Below, piece after piece: positions 17,459 through 24,932 of a stretch of DNA of 64,000 nucleotides. The position numbers and the translations under genes were made by a program. The stretch is taken from positions 868,001 through 932,000 of the forward strand of contig NZ_JAERRJ010000001.1 in assembly GCF_016741815.1 (NCBI RefSeq), given 5' to 3'. Under the pieces are notes generated by a model. That model was not told where the DNA came from. It ran no database searches and saw nothing but the letters and a program-made list of their open reading frames with translations. Every line of letters begins with the position of its first letter. Position 1 is the stretch's first letter. This stretch comes from Nocardia acididurans (GTDB taxonomy: Bacteria; Actinomycetota; Actinomycetes; Mycobacteriales; Mycobacteriaceae).

Positions 17459-18571
17459 CTACCCCGCGAACCCGTAGCGCGCGTTGCGCCCGTAGAACAC
17501 CATCTCCACCAGGCCGTATCCGATCCGCCCCTGGTGTTCGACCCGGCACAGCGTGCCGCTGAGCGCGCTGACCTTGCGCAGATCGGCGGTGTCGGTGAGG
17601 TCGGCGGTGAAGCCGTCGCTCCAGTACGGCCCGCGCCACAGGCCCGAGCCGTAGCCCCGGTACACGTCGTATCCGGCCAGGCCGGGCCAGTAGTTGGTGA
17701 CCCGGCGCAGCGTGAACTCGCGGTCCTCGCCGTCGGCGCACTGCGCGGTGAACCTGCCGCCCTTGATGATCCGGAAGTCGTCGCGGAACTCCAGCTCGTG
17801 CCGGACGTCGAGGATCGGAATCGGTGCGGCCGCGGAGTCGATGGGCGACTGGATGGCTCCTTCGAAGTGCCAGCGGTCCCCGTCGGCCGTCTCGCGTTGC
17901 GCGAAATGCACGAGCTGGTCCTCGAATTGGAAGATCCCCATGTAGTAGAGCACGCCGTCGGGGAGTTCGGCGGGCTGCATGCCCTCGCCTTCGGAGAGGC
18001 TGCCGCCGCCTCCGCCGTGCCGGGTGCCCCAGGAGTGGTCGCGCCCGAACCACCAGGAGTCCGGGTCGATGTCGATGCGCCTGCCCTCGATTTCGAGCCA
18101 GCCGCTGATCCGCCCGTTCTGGTAGTACCGCCGCGCGTCCTCGCGCACTCGCCCGCGACTGCGGAAGAACGCGGGTTCCTGTTCGTAGGCCGGGAATTCG
18201 CCTTCGAAGTCGAGGTGCAGCCGGATCCCGTGCTCGTTGTCGTCGAGGGTGGCGCGCACCTTGCGCAGCGGTTCGACGACCTCGTACCGGTAGGGCCCGA
18301 CCTGCCAGGAGCCCAATCCGTCCTGCTGCCCGGTGATTTCGCGGGACATGCGCACCACGTGGGCGACCTTGTCGTCGATGGTGATCATGGCGTAGGCGTC
18401 GATGACATTGCGGTTCGGGTAGCGCGCCAGTCCGGTCATCACATTGACCGAGCCGGTGGTGTCGAACCCGTACAGCACGATGCGTTCGGTCCAGCGCAGA
18501 TCGCTCTGCTGCACGTGGTCGAAGGTGGTGGACAGCTGATGGCAGAGCAGCTCGTCGTGGGGTGTGAGCAT
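17459..18571 (-). CDS. Unknown 370-aa protein, possibly CrtC/AttH lipocalin-like, copy A
   Basis: No confident family. It opens MLTPHDELLCHQL and carries WWFGRDHSWGTRHG plus a GGGGG run in its middle, then DGVLYYMGIFQFED; the beta-rich, aromatic pattern recalls CrtC/AttH-type lipocalin-like hydratases (weak resemblance). The ATG at 18571 corresponds to the start of copy B; the longer open frame to 19051 is a shadow of the neighbouring kinase gene. It is coupled to the downstream phosphotransferase. An AATACG-type operator lies upstream at 18617-18636. Confidence 0.75.
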   Translation of the reverse strand: MLTPHDELLCHQLSTTFDHVQQSDLRWTERIVLYGFDTTGSVNVMTGLARYPNRNVIDAYAMITIDDKVAHVVRMSREITGQQDGLGSWQVGPYRYEVVEPLRKVRATLDDNEHGIRLHLDFEGEFPAYEQEPAFFRSRGRVREDARRYYQNGRISGWLEIEGRRIDIDPDSWWFGRDHSWGTRHGGGGGSLSEGEGMQPAELPDGVLYYMGIFQFEDQLVHFAQRETADGDRWHFEGAIQSPIDSAAAPIPILDVRHELEFRDDFRIIKGGRFTAQCADGEDREFTLRRVTNYWPGLAGYDVYRGYGSGLWRGPYWSDGFTADLTDTADLRKVSALSGTLCRVEHQGRIGYGLVEMVFYGRNARYGFAG

Positions 18572-18616
18572 CGGCGCGTACCTCTCGTGAACCGTGCGGG
18601 AGCTCCCGCTATTTTC

Positions 18617-18636
18617 GATACACCATGCAACGTATT
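18617..18636. promoter_or_regulatory. Probable TetR operator of cassette A
   Basis: On the minus strand AATACG (18636-18631), 8 bases, then TGTATC (18622-18617). This matches the pattern AATACG-N8-CGTATT found at 20863-20882 in front of cassette B, at 4 of 6 positions in the second arm. Confidence 0.5.
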
Positions 18637-18689
18637 GCAATTGGGGCGCGCCGATGCCCGGTTTCGGAAAACCTCCGAAACCCCGTCCC

Positions 18690-19715
18690 TCAGTCGAGCA
18701 ACTGCTCGATCCGCGTGGTGCAGAACCCGGTGATATCCATATCGGGCGGCAGCTGCACCCGATTGGCCATGCGCAGCAGCGGAACCGACAGCAGCACGGC
18801 CGCGAGGATCTCGTTGTAGCGCAGATTGCGGATGGTCGTGCCGGTGCGCTGCTCGTAGTACGCGATGGTCTCCGCGCGCGTCGGCGTCCCGGGCAGTGCC
18901 GGATGCCCCTCGAATTCGCTACTGGCCCAGTCCAGGAACAGCATCCAGGCCAGATCCGCCTCGTGATCGCCCAGATAGGCGATCTCCCAGTCGAGCACCC
19001 CGCTGACCTGGAAATCCTTGTCGTACAGGATATTCGACATGCGAGCGTCACCCCAGCAGAGTGTCACCCGTTCCGGCTCGTAGAGGTGGTCGCGCAGATA
19101 TCCGATGGCCCGCCGATAGGTCGCCGGCACCGCGCCCGCGCATGCCCAGGTGAGCGCGGCATCGAGATAGTTGACCACCTGCTGTACCGGTGCCGTGCCG
19201 TGCCGGGGCAGTGCGAGGAAGTCCAGGCGCAGTGCCTTCCAATCCAATTCGTGGATGGCCGCGATGGTGTCCACGCACCCCCACCACATGCGCGCCCGCT
19301 GCTCGGGCGTCGCCTCGTAGTAGTTGCCGGCCGAGTGATACGACGGAAAGTCGCCGGGCGCTTCGCCCTCCAGTCGATTCATCACGAAATAGGGGCTGCC
19401 CAGCATGGTTTCGCCGCGTTCCAGCCAGGCGACCGAGGCCACCGGGATATCGGTCGCTGCCAGTCGCCGCATGACGAGCACCTGGCGCAGCAGATCGTAG
19501 TCCGGGAACAGCGACATCTCCGGCGGCCGTCGCAGCACCAGCGGCAGGCTGCCGTACCGGTCCTCGACCTCGAAGAGATAGGTCTCGGTGGCGAATCCGC
19601 GGGTGGTGCGGGCGAAGTCGCGGATCTTCGCGCCGCCCGAGCCCGGAAGGTAGTGCCGCAGTAGCGGTTCCAGGACCTCGGGCAGCAGTTCGGGGGTGGG
19701 CCGGGGGATGCTCAC
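18690..19715 (-). CDS. Phosphotransferase family protein (APH/ACAD11-kinase-like), copy B
   Basis: 341 aa, same length and motif order as copy A: GFATETYLFEV, LVLRRPPEMSLFPDYD, YFVMNRLEGEAPGD, LCWGDARMSNILYD and DWEIAYLGDHEADLAW. The GTG start at 19715 overlaps the stop of the upstream gene as GTGA (19712-19715), so the two are translationally coupled. Sequence conservation with copy A is high along the whole length, showing a recent cassette duplication. The substrate may differ between copies. Confidence 0.82.
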   Translation of the reverse strand: MSIPRPTPELLPEVLEPLLRHYLPGSGGAKIRDFARTTRGFATETYLFEVEDRYGSLPLVLRRPPEMSLFPDYDLLRQVLVMRRLAATDIPVASVAWLERGETMLGSPYFVMNRLEGEAPGDFPSYHSAGNYYEATPEQRARMWWGCVDTIAAIHELDWKALRLDFLALPRHGTAPVQQVVNYLDAALTWACAGAVPATYRRAIGYLRDHLYEPERVTLCWGDARMSNILYDKDFQVSGVLDWEIAYLGDHEADLAWMLFLDWASSEFEGHPALPGTPTRAETIAYYEQRTGTTIRNLRYNEILAAVLLSVPLLRMANRVQLPPDMDITGFCTTRIEQLLD

Positions 19716-20833
19716 GCGCCGTACCCCTGGTAGCCGTAGCGCTCGTTGCGGCCCAGGAACACCATTTCGACCAGCCCGTACCCGACCCGGCCCGCGGATT
19801 CGACGCGGCAGAACGTCTCGCTGAGCATGGCGGCCTGCTTCAGGTCCTGGGTGTCGGTGAGATCGGCGGTGAATCCGTCGCTCCAGAACGGTCCCTTCCA
19901 CAGCCCGGAGGCGTAGCCCCGGTAGTGGTCGTATCCGGCGATACCGGGCCAGAAGTCGGAGACCGGCGTGATGGTGAATTCGCGCTGTTGCCCGTCGGCG
20001 CTGCGCACGGTGAAGCTGCCGCCGCTGACGATGCGGAAGTCCTCGCGGAAGGTCAGCTCGTGGGTGGCGTCCACGACCGGCACGATCGCGGCTCCGGAGT
20101 CGATGCGCGGCAGCACATTGCCCTCGAAGTGCCAGCGCTGCCCGTCGGCGGTCTCGCGCTGCGCGAAATGCACCAGTTCGTCGTCGAATTCGAAGATGCC
20201 CATGTAGTAGAGGACGCCGTCGGGAATCTCGCTGGGCTGCAACCCGTCGCCCTCGGCGAGGCTGCCGCCGCCTCCGCCGTGCCGGGTGCCCCAGGAGTGG
20301 TCGCGGCCGAACCACCAGGTGTCGGGGTCGATGTCGATGCGTCGCCCCTCGACCTCGACCCAGCCGGTGACGCGGCCGTTCTGGTAGTAGCGCCGGGCGT
20401 CCTCGCGGACCCGCCCGCGGGTGCGGAAGAACGCGGGTTCCTGTTCGTAGGCCGGGAATTCGGCGTCGAAGTCCAGTTGCAGCCGGATCCCGTGCTCGTT
20501 GTCGTCGAGGGTGGCGCGCACCTTGCGCAGCGGTTCGACGACCTCGTACCGGTAGGGCCCGACCTGCCAGGAGCCCAATCCGTCGTACCGCCCGCCGATT
20601 TCGCGGGACATGCGGATGACGTGCGCCTGCTTGCCGTCGACGGTGATCATGGCGTAGGCATCGGTGACATTGCGGTTCGGGTAGCGCGCCATGCCGGTCA
20701 TGATGCTGACCGATCCGGTGGTGTCGAAGCCGTACAGCACGACCCGTTCGGTCCAGCGCAGATCGCTCTGCTGCACGTGGTCGAAGGTGGTGGGGAGCTG
20801 ATGGCAGAGCAGTTCGTCCTGTGGCGTCAACAT
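19712..20833 (-). CDS. Unknown 373-aa protein, possibly CrtC/AttH lipocalin-like, copy B
   Basis: Close paralogue of the gene at 17459: MLTPQDELLCHQL start, WWFGRDHSWGTRHG and GGGGGS motif, YYMGIFEFDDELVHFA, SDGFTADLTDTQDL. It lacks a signal peptide and clear membrane helices. The ATG at 20833 is the conserved start in both copies. It is the first gene of cassette B, with an AATACG-N8-CGTATT operator 30 bases upstream, divergent from a TetR gene. The function is unknown; strict pairing with the kinase implies a shared substrate. Confidence 0.78.
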   Translation of the reverse strand: MLTPQDELLCHQLPTTFDHVQQSDLRWTERVVLYGFDTTGSVSIMTGMARYPNRNVTDAYAMITVDGKQAHVIRMSREIGGRYDGLGSWQVGPYRYEVVEPLRKVRATLDDNEHGIRLQLDFDAEFPAYEQEPAFFRTRGRVREDARRYYQNGRVTGWVEVEGRRIDIDPDTWWFGRDHSWGTRHGGGGGSLAEGDGLQPSEIPDGVLYYMGIFEFDDELVHFAQRETADGQRWHFEGNVLPRIDSGAAIVPVVDATHELTFREDFRIVSGGSFTVRSADGQQREFTITPVSDFWPGIAGYDHYRGYASGLWKGPFWSDGFTADLTDTQDLKQAAMLSETFCRVESAGRVGYGLVEMVFLGRNERYGYQGYGA

Positions 20834-20862
20834 CGACGGGTACCTCTCGGGTGGTGAATTAG

Positions 20863-20882
20863 AATACGGGCCGTAGCGTATT
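20863..20882. promoter_or_regulatory. TetR operator of cassette B and TetR gene
   Basis: AATACG (20863-20868), 8 bases, CGTATT (20877-20882): a perfect 6-bp dyad midway between divergent starts. A related copy precedes cassette A. Confidence 0.65.
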
Positions 20883-20943
20883 TGAAACCTGTGAGCGGGA
20901 TAGCCTGTTTCCGGAAAGTTCTTCGAAACCGAGGAGATCTGCC

Positions 20944-21558
20944 GTGGGCGCACCCATCGAGACCCGCACCGGCCCGGGACGGCCGCGCGATCCGCAGCTC
21001 GATACCCAGGTGCTGGCCGCGACCCGGGAGCAGCTGATCGAGGCCGGGTATCAGGCCACCACGATCGCCGCGGTGGCCCGCCGGGCCGGGGTGGTCACCA
21101 CCTCGATCTACCGCCGCTGGCCGAACAAGCGCGCCCTGGTGGAGGATGCCGTCTTCTCCGCGCTGGACACCGCGAACTATCCGCCCGTGTCCGGTGACCT
21201 GCGCGCGGATCTGCTGGCCTGGACCCGGCTGTTCCTGGTCGCCTCCGCGCATCCGGCGGCGCGCTCGGCCATTCCGGGCCTGCTCTCGGATTATCACGAT
21301 GATCAGGAGAGCTACCGGCGGATTCTGGAGCGCGGCGAACAGCCCACGCAGGAGGCGCTACGGGACCTGCTGGCCGAGGCGGCGGCCCACGGGCAGGCCG
21401 ATCCGGACTGTGATGCCGGGGCGGTCTTCGAACTGCTGCGCGGGGCCACGCTCATTCGTGCGCTGACGCACGGGACCGAGGACGCCGACGTGTTCTGTCG
21501 TCAGATCGCGGATGCCCTGCTCGCGGTGGCGACCACCGCGGCGGGGTCCGCGCGATGA
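20944..21558 (+). CDS. TetR-family regulator of the duplicated cassette
   Basis: 204 aa with the AcrR-like head GRPRDPQLDTQVLAATREQL and recognition helix GVVTTSIYRRWPNKRALV, plus a TetR_C_16-like helical domain. The GTG start at 20944 follows GAGGAG. It diverges from cassette B; the shared AATACG-type operator also appears at cassette A, so both cassettes are probably under its control. Confidence 0.85.
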   Translation: MGAPIETRTGPGRPRDPQLDTQVLAATREQLIEAGYQATTIAAVARRAGVVTTSIYRRWPNKRALVEDAVFSALDTANYPPVSGDLRADLLAWTRLFLVASAHPAARSAIPGLLSDYHDDQESYRRILERGEQPTQEALRDLLAEAAAHGQADPDCDAGAVFELLRGATLIRALTHGTEDADVFCRQIADALLAVATTAAGSAR

Positions 21559-21577
21559 GGCGCGCTGTGCGGGGCGC

Positions 21578-21611
21578 AGCGGTGAAATGGGCTCAGCGGT
21601 GAAATGGGCTC
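21578..21611. repeat. 17-bp tandem direct duplication
   Basis: AGCGGTGAAATGGGCTC occurs twice head to tail (21578-21594, 21595-21611), with a further AGCG start of a third copy. It lies just after the TetR stop and touches the end of the small ORF at 21610. Confidence 0.85.
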
Positions 21612-21672
21612 AGCGCAATAGGCCGAACCAATAGATCAGGCAGGCCAATACGAAGACGACCACTGTTTCCAT
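21610..21672 (-). CDS. Possible 20-aa membrane peptide
   Basis: ATG at 21672 is preceded by GGGGAGAG and encodes METVVVFVLACLIYWFGLLR before TGA. Residues 4-19 form an almost pure hydrophobic helix with an aromatic interface and a basic end, as in KdpF-like or other one-helix regulatory peptides. It lies in a 450-base region with no other protein gene. No homologue is recognised, and the ORF is short enough to be chance, but ribosome-binding site and composition argue for it. Confidence 0.45.
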   Translation of the reverse strand: METVVVFVLACLIYWFGLLR

Positions 21673-21773
21673 CGTCTCTCCCCAATCTCGTTGGCGCACT
21701 TACTCTCCATGATGCGCCGCGGGATGGGACCTCGGCCACGATACGGACGAAACAAGATCGCCCGGGGGTAGCC

Positions 21774-21968
21774 TGGCCTGTGGTCCCCTCCTCCACAGGC
21801 CAAGTCTGCAGTTTTGAACCGTCTGGTTGGTTTGCTGGAACTCGACCCGCCACCCCTCGTAGACGGGTCGAGTCCCTGCGGTAGCACCGGTTCCGGGTGG
21901 TCCAGATGTTCCGGCGTTGACACACACGATGCTGGGCCGCGCTTGGCGCGGCCTTAACAAGATCTTGT
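21774..21968. other. Structured non-coding stretch with two C-rich-loop hairpins
   Basis: On the plus strand, a perfect 10-bp stem TGGCCTGTGG/CCACAGGCCA (21774-21783/21793-21802) carries the loop TCCCCTCCT. A second 10-bp stem ACTCGACCCG/CGGGTCGAGT (21840-21849/21864-21873) carries a C-rich 14-base loop. A third GC stem (21935-21941/21947-21953) and a 12-bp palindrome ACAAGATCTTGT (21957-21968) follow. CCTCC-type loops can pair with Shine-Dalgarno sequences, so this may be a small RNA; no clear promoter was seen. Otherwise it may be the 3' region of the lut operon. Confidence 0.4.
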
Positions 21969-22007
21969 AGCTGTGAAAGACGCTGGAAATCGGCCGGTTT
22001 CGCGATC

Positions 22008-22661
22008 TCACTCCACGATGACGACCACCAGCCGCCGCGGCCCGTGCACACCCTGCACGCGGATCATCTCGATATCCACGGTGGCCGACGGCCCACTGAA
22101 CCAGGTGTGCGGCTGCTGCGGATCGAGCAGCCCGATGATCTCCGGAATGGAGGAGGCGATCTGCTCGGCGCGCACCACGCAGATATGGCAGTCCGGGACC
22201 AGGGTCGGGGCGCGCCGCCCCTGGCCGGGACCGCCGTCGAGCACCACGGTGCCGGAATCGGCCACGGCCGCAGCGCAACCGGTGACGACGGCATCCACAG
22301 CATCGAGTTCGGCTGGGGACAGTTGTGGATCATCCGAGAGCACCCGATTCCCCGGCTCGGCGGCCCAGCCCGCCAGCCAGGACGCGGGCACCCCGGCGGG
22401 CGCGATCACACTGTGCGCGTCCCGGCCGCGCAGCGCGGCCGCGATGGTGTCCGGGAGCGCGGCGGCGTGCACTCGATGCGACTGCGCGCCATAGTGTTTC
22501 AACCGTTCGATGAACAGCGATACCACCGCGTCGTGATCGTGCGGGTCCAAACCCGGTGCGTGGCGCAGGTATTCGCGAGGGACGGTGGTGGTGCGCCGAT
22601 CGGCGGGCAGATCGGCCAGCGCCTCCCGGACACGGGCGAGCACCGTTTCGCGCGCGGTCAT
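22008..22661 (-). CDS. lutC: Lactate utilisation protein LutC (DUF162)
   Basis: 217 aa, LUD-domain protein (VLARVREALADLPADRR; SVIAPAGVPASWLAGW; DSGTVVLDGGPGQGRR; CHICVVRAEQI). Together with LutA and LutB it forms the iron-sulphur L-lactate dehydrogenase complex that oxidises lactate to pyruvate. ATG 22661 overlaps the lutB stop as ATGA. It is the last gene of the operon. Confidence 0.9.
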   Translation of the reverse strand: MTARETVLARVREALADLPADRRTTTVPREYLRHAPGLDPHDHDAVVSLFIERLKHYGAQSHRVHAAALPDTIAAALRGRDAHSVIAPAGVPASWLAGWAAEPGNRVLSDDPQLSPAELDAVDAVVTGCAAAVADSGTVVLDGGPGQGRRAPTLVPDCHICVVRAEQIASSIPEIIGLLDPQQPHTWFSGPSATVDIEMIRVQGVHGPRRLVVVIVE

Positions 22662-24112
22662 CGCGACCCCCCGTCGGCGTGGAATCCGCCGCTGGTGCGC
22701 TTCCACCAGCCCCGGAACGACTCCTTCGGCACCTCCGGTACCACCCGGCTGTCGGTCCATCCCGAAAGCGGCGGCGGCAGATGCTTTTTCGGCGCGACCA
22801 CGCCTGCGATCCCGGCCGCCCTCACTGCGGCGGCCCACAGCTGCGGGTGGTACATGACGCTCTCCATCGCGTCCAGCGCGGCCTTCTCCGCCCGATGCTT
22901 GACCTTGGCCTCGCCTTCGGCGATATCGTGCCGCAGCTCCAGCAGGTTGCCCACGATGTCGATCCGCACCGGGCACACCTCGTTGCAGGCCCCGCACAGC
23001 GAGGACGCGTAGGGCAGCGAGGCCGTCTGCGGATCGTCCGCGCCCTTCAGCAGCGGATTCAGGATCGCCCCGATCGGCCCCGGATACACCGAGCCGTAGG
23101 TCTGCCCGCCGGTGCGCTCGTACACCGGGCAGATGTTCATGCACGCCCCGCAGCGGATGCAGCGCAGCGCTTCCCGCCCCAGATGATCCGCGAGGGCCCG
23201 GCTGCGCCCGTTGTCCACCAGCACCAGATGGAACGCGCGCGGCCCGTCCCGATCGGTGACCCCGGTCCAGCTCGACACGTACGGCGACATGCGCTCCCCG
23301 GTGGAGCTGCGCGCCAGCAGTTGCAGGAACACCTCGAGGTCGCGCCAGGTGGGTATCACCTTCTCGATGCCGACCACGGAGATGAGCGTCTCCGGCAGCG
23401 TCAGGCACATGCGCCCGTTGCCCTCGGATTCCACCATCACCACGGTGCCGGTCTCGGCCACCAGGAAATTCGCGCCGGTGATGCCGACCCTGGCGGTCAG
23501 GAACTTCTCTCGCAGGTGCAGCCGGGCCGCGTCGGCCAGCTCGCCCGGATCATCGCTGAGCCCCTCGGGCGCGGGCCGCCCGTGCTTGCCCATCTCGCGC
23601 ACGAAGATGTCGCGGATCTGCCCGCGGTTCAAATGCATGGACGGCACCACGATGTGCGAGGGCAGATCGTCCCCGAGCTGCAGGATGATCTCCGCGAGAT
23701 CCGTTTCGCGCGCGTCGATTCCGGCCGCGGCCAGTGCCTCGTCGAGCCCGATCTCCTCAGTGAGCATGGATTTGGCCTTCACGATCTGTCGTTCGCCGGT
23801 GCGCCGCACGAGTTCGGTGACGGTGAGGCAGGCTTCGGCGGCGTCGGTGGCCCAGTGCACCACCCCGCCCGCCTGGGTGACGGTGCGCTCCAGCTGGATC
23901 AGATAGGAGTCGAGGTGGTGCAGCACAGTGTCTTTGACGGCGGCGGCGCTGTCGCGCAACTGCTGCCAGTCCGGCCGCTCGTTCACCAGCACATCGCGTT
24001 TCCCGCGAATGGTGTGCGTGGCCCGATGCACGTTGGCGCGCAATTGTTCGTCGCGCGTGGACTTCTCGGCCGCTTCCGGGAACGGCGGCCAGCCCACGAA
24101 GCTCTTGGTCAT
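22658..24112 (-). CDS. lutB: Lactate utilisation iron-sulphur protein LutB
   Basis: 484 aa: an N-terminal LUD domain (residues about 70-300) followed by a ferredoxin-like pair of 4Fe-4S motifs, CIRCGACMNICPVY and CGACNEVCPV, then a C-terminal helical extension. The length fits LutB (about 470-480 aa). The start MTKSFVGWPPFPEA at 24112 overlaps the lutA stop (24109-24112). It carries electrons in the L-lactate oxidation complex. Confidence 0.93.
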   Translation of the reverse strand: MTKSFVGWPPFPEAAEKSTRDEQLRANVHRATHTIRGKRDVLVNERPDWQQLRDSAAAVKDTVLHHLDSYLIQLERTVTQAGGVVHWATDAAEACLTVTELVRRTGERQIVKAKSMLTEEIGLDEALAAAGIDARETDLAEIILQLGDDLPSHIVVPSMHLNRGQIRDIFVREMGKHGRPAPEGLSDDPGELADAARLHLREKFLTARVGITGANFLVAETGTVVMVESEGNGRMCLTLPETLISVVGIEKVIPTWRDLEVFLQLLARSSTGERMSPYVSSWTGVTDRDGPRAFHLVLVDNGRSRALADHLGREALRCIRCGACMNICPVYERTGGQTYGSVYPGPIGAILNPLLKGADDPQTASLPYASSLCGACNEVCPVRIDIVGNLLELRHDIAEGEAKVKHRAEKAALDAMESVMYHPQLWAAAVRAAGIAGVVAPKKHLPPPLSGWTDSRVVPEVPKESFRGWWKRTSGGFHADGGSR

Positions 24113-24888
24113 GACGCCACCTCCGCCGCGGCCATCGGGATGCCGGGCAGCGGGCCGTCGGCGCGGGTGCGGGCGAGGATCTCCACCAGATGCATGCCGC
24201 GCACCGGCGTACCGTCCTTCGCCAGCCGCCCGCCGATATTCATGAGGCACGAATTGTCCACGGCAGTGAGCACATTCGCGCCGGTCTCGCGGACGTGCTC
24301 GGCCTTGTCGCCGTTCATGGCCCCGGAGACCGCGGCGTTTTTCACCGCGAACGTGCCGCCGAATCCGCAACACTCCTCCGCGGCGGGCAGTTCCACCAGA
24401 TCGATGCCCGCCACCGCCCGCAGCAGGCTCATCGGCCGTTCCCCGATGCGCTGCATGCGCAGCGAATGGCAGGTGGGGTGATAGGTCACGCGATGCGGAA
24501 AGTACGCTCCCACATCGTTAATCCCGAGATCGTCGGTGATGAACTCGGTGACCTCCCGGATCTTGGGCAGGATGGCCTGGGTGTCCAGCGCCAGTTTTCC
24601 GTCCCCGGTCTGCTCGGCCGCTTTCATGTAGAACTCGCGCGGGGCCTGCCCGCAGGAGGCCGACGGCATGATGATCCGGTCGTATTCGCCCAGCACGGCC
24701 ACGAAATGCCGTGCGAGCTTGGCGGTATCGGCGCGATACCCGGTGTTGCAGTGCATCTGCCCGCAGCAGCTCTGCGCCATCGGGAATTCCACGTCGACGC
24801 CGAGTCTGCGCAGCAGCCGCACCGTCGCTTGCCCGGTGCCCGGGAAGAGCACGTCATTGATACAGGTGACGAACAGTGCGGTGCGCAT
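24109..24888 (-). CDS. lutA: Lactate utilisation protein LutA (CCG-domain Fe-S subunit)
   Basis: 259 aa with two cysteine-rich CCG-type domains: QSCCGQMHCNTGY with CINDVLFPGTG before it, and AEECCGFGGTFAVKN with TYHPTCHSLRMQRIGE, as in GlpC/heterodisulphide reductase families. It is the first lut gene; lutABC are joined by two ATGA overlaps. A NarK-type transporter ends 44 bases upstream on the same strand and may be co-transcribed. Confidence 0.92.
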   Translation of the reverse strand: MRTALFVTCINDVLFPGTGQATVRLLRRLGVDVEFPMAQSCCGQMHCNTGYRADTAKLARHFVAVLGEYDRIIMPSASCGQAPREFYMKAAEQTGDGKLALDTQAILPKIREVTEFITDDLGINDVGAYFPHRVTYHPTCHSLRMQRIGERPMSLLRAVAGIDLVELPAAEECCGFGGTFAVKNAAVSGAMNGDKAEHVRETGANVLTAVDNSCLMNIGGRLAKDGTPVRGMHLVEILARTRADGPLPGIPMAAAEVAS

Positions 24889-24932
24889 GCGGCCCCTTAG
24901 TGTTTGATGCCCTCCGCTTCGCTACGGGCGCG

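Noticed and set aside
18572..19051. Longer start for the 17459 gene
   Set aside because: The added residues are an off-frame reading of the neighbouring phosphotransferase; the paralogue starts at the equivalent of 18571.
21774..21955. Assignment of the hairpin block to 6C RNA or Ms1
   Set aside because: The C-rich loops are suggestive, but the loops are not runs of six C and I cannot run a covariance model; kept as unclassified.
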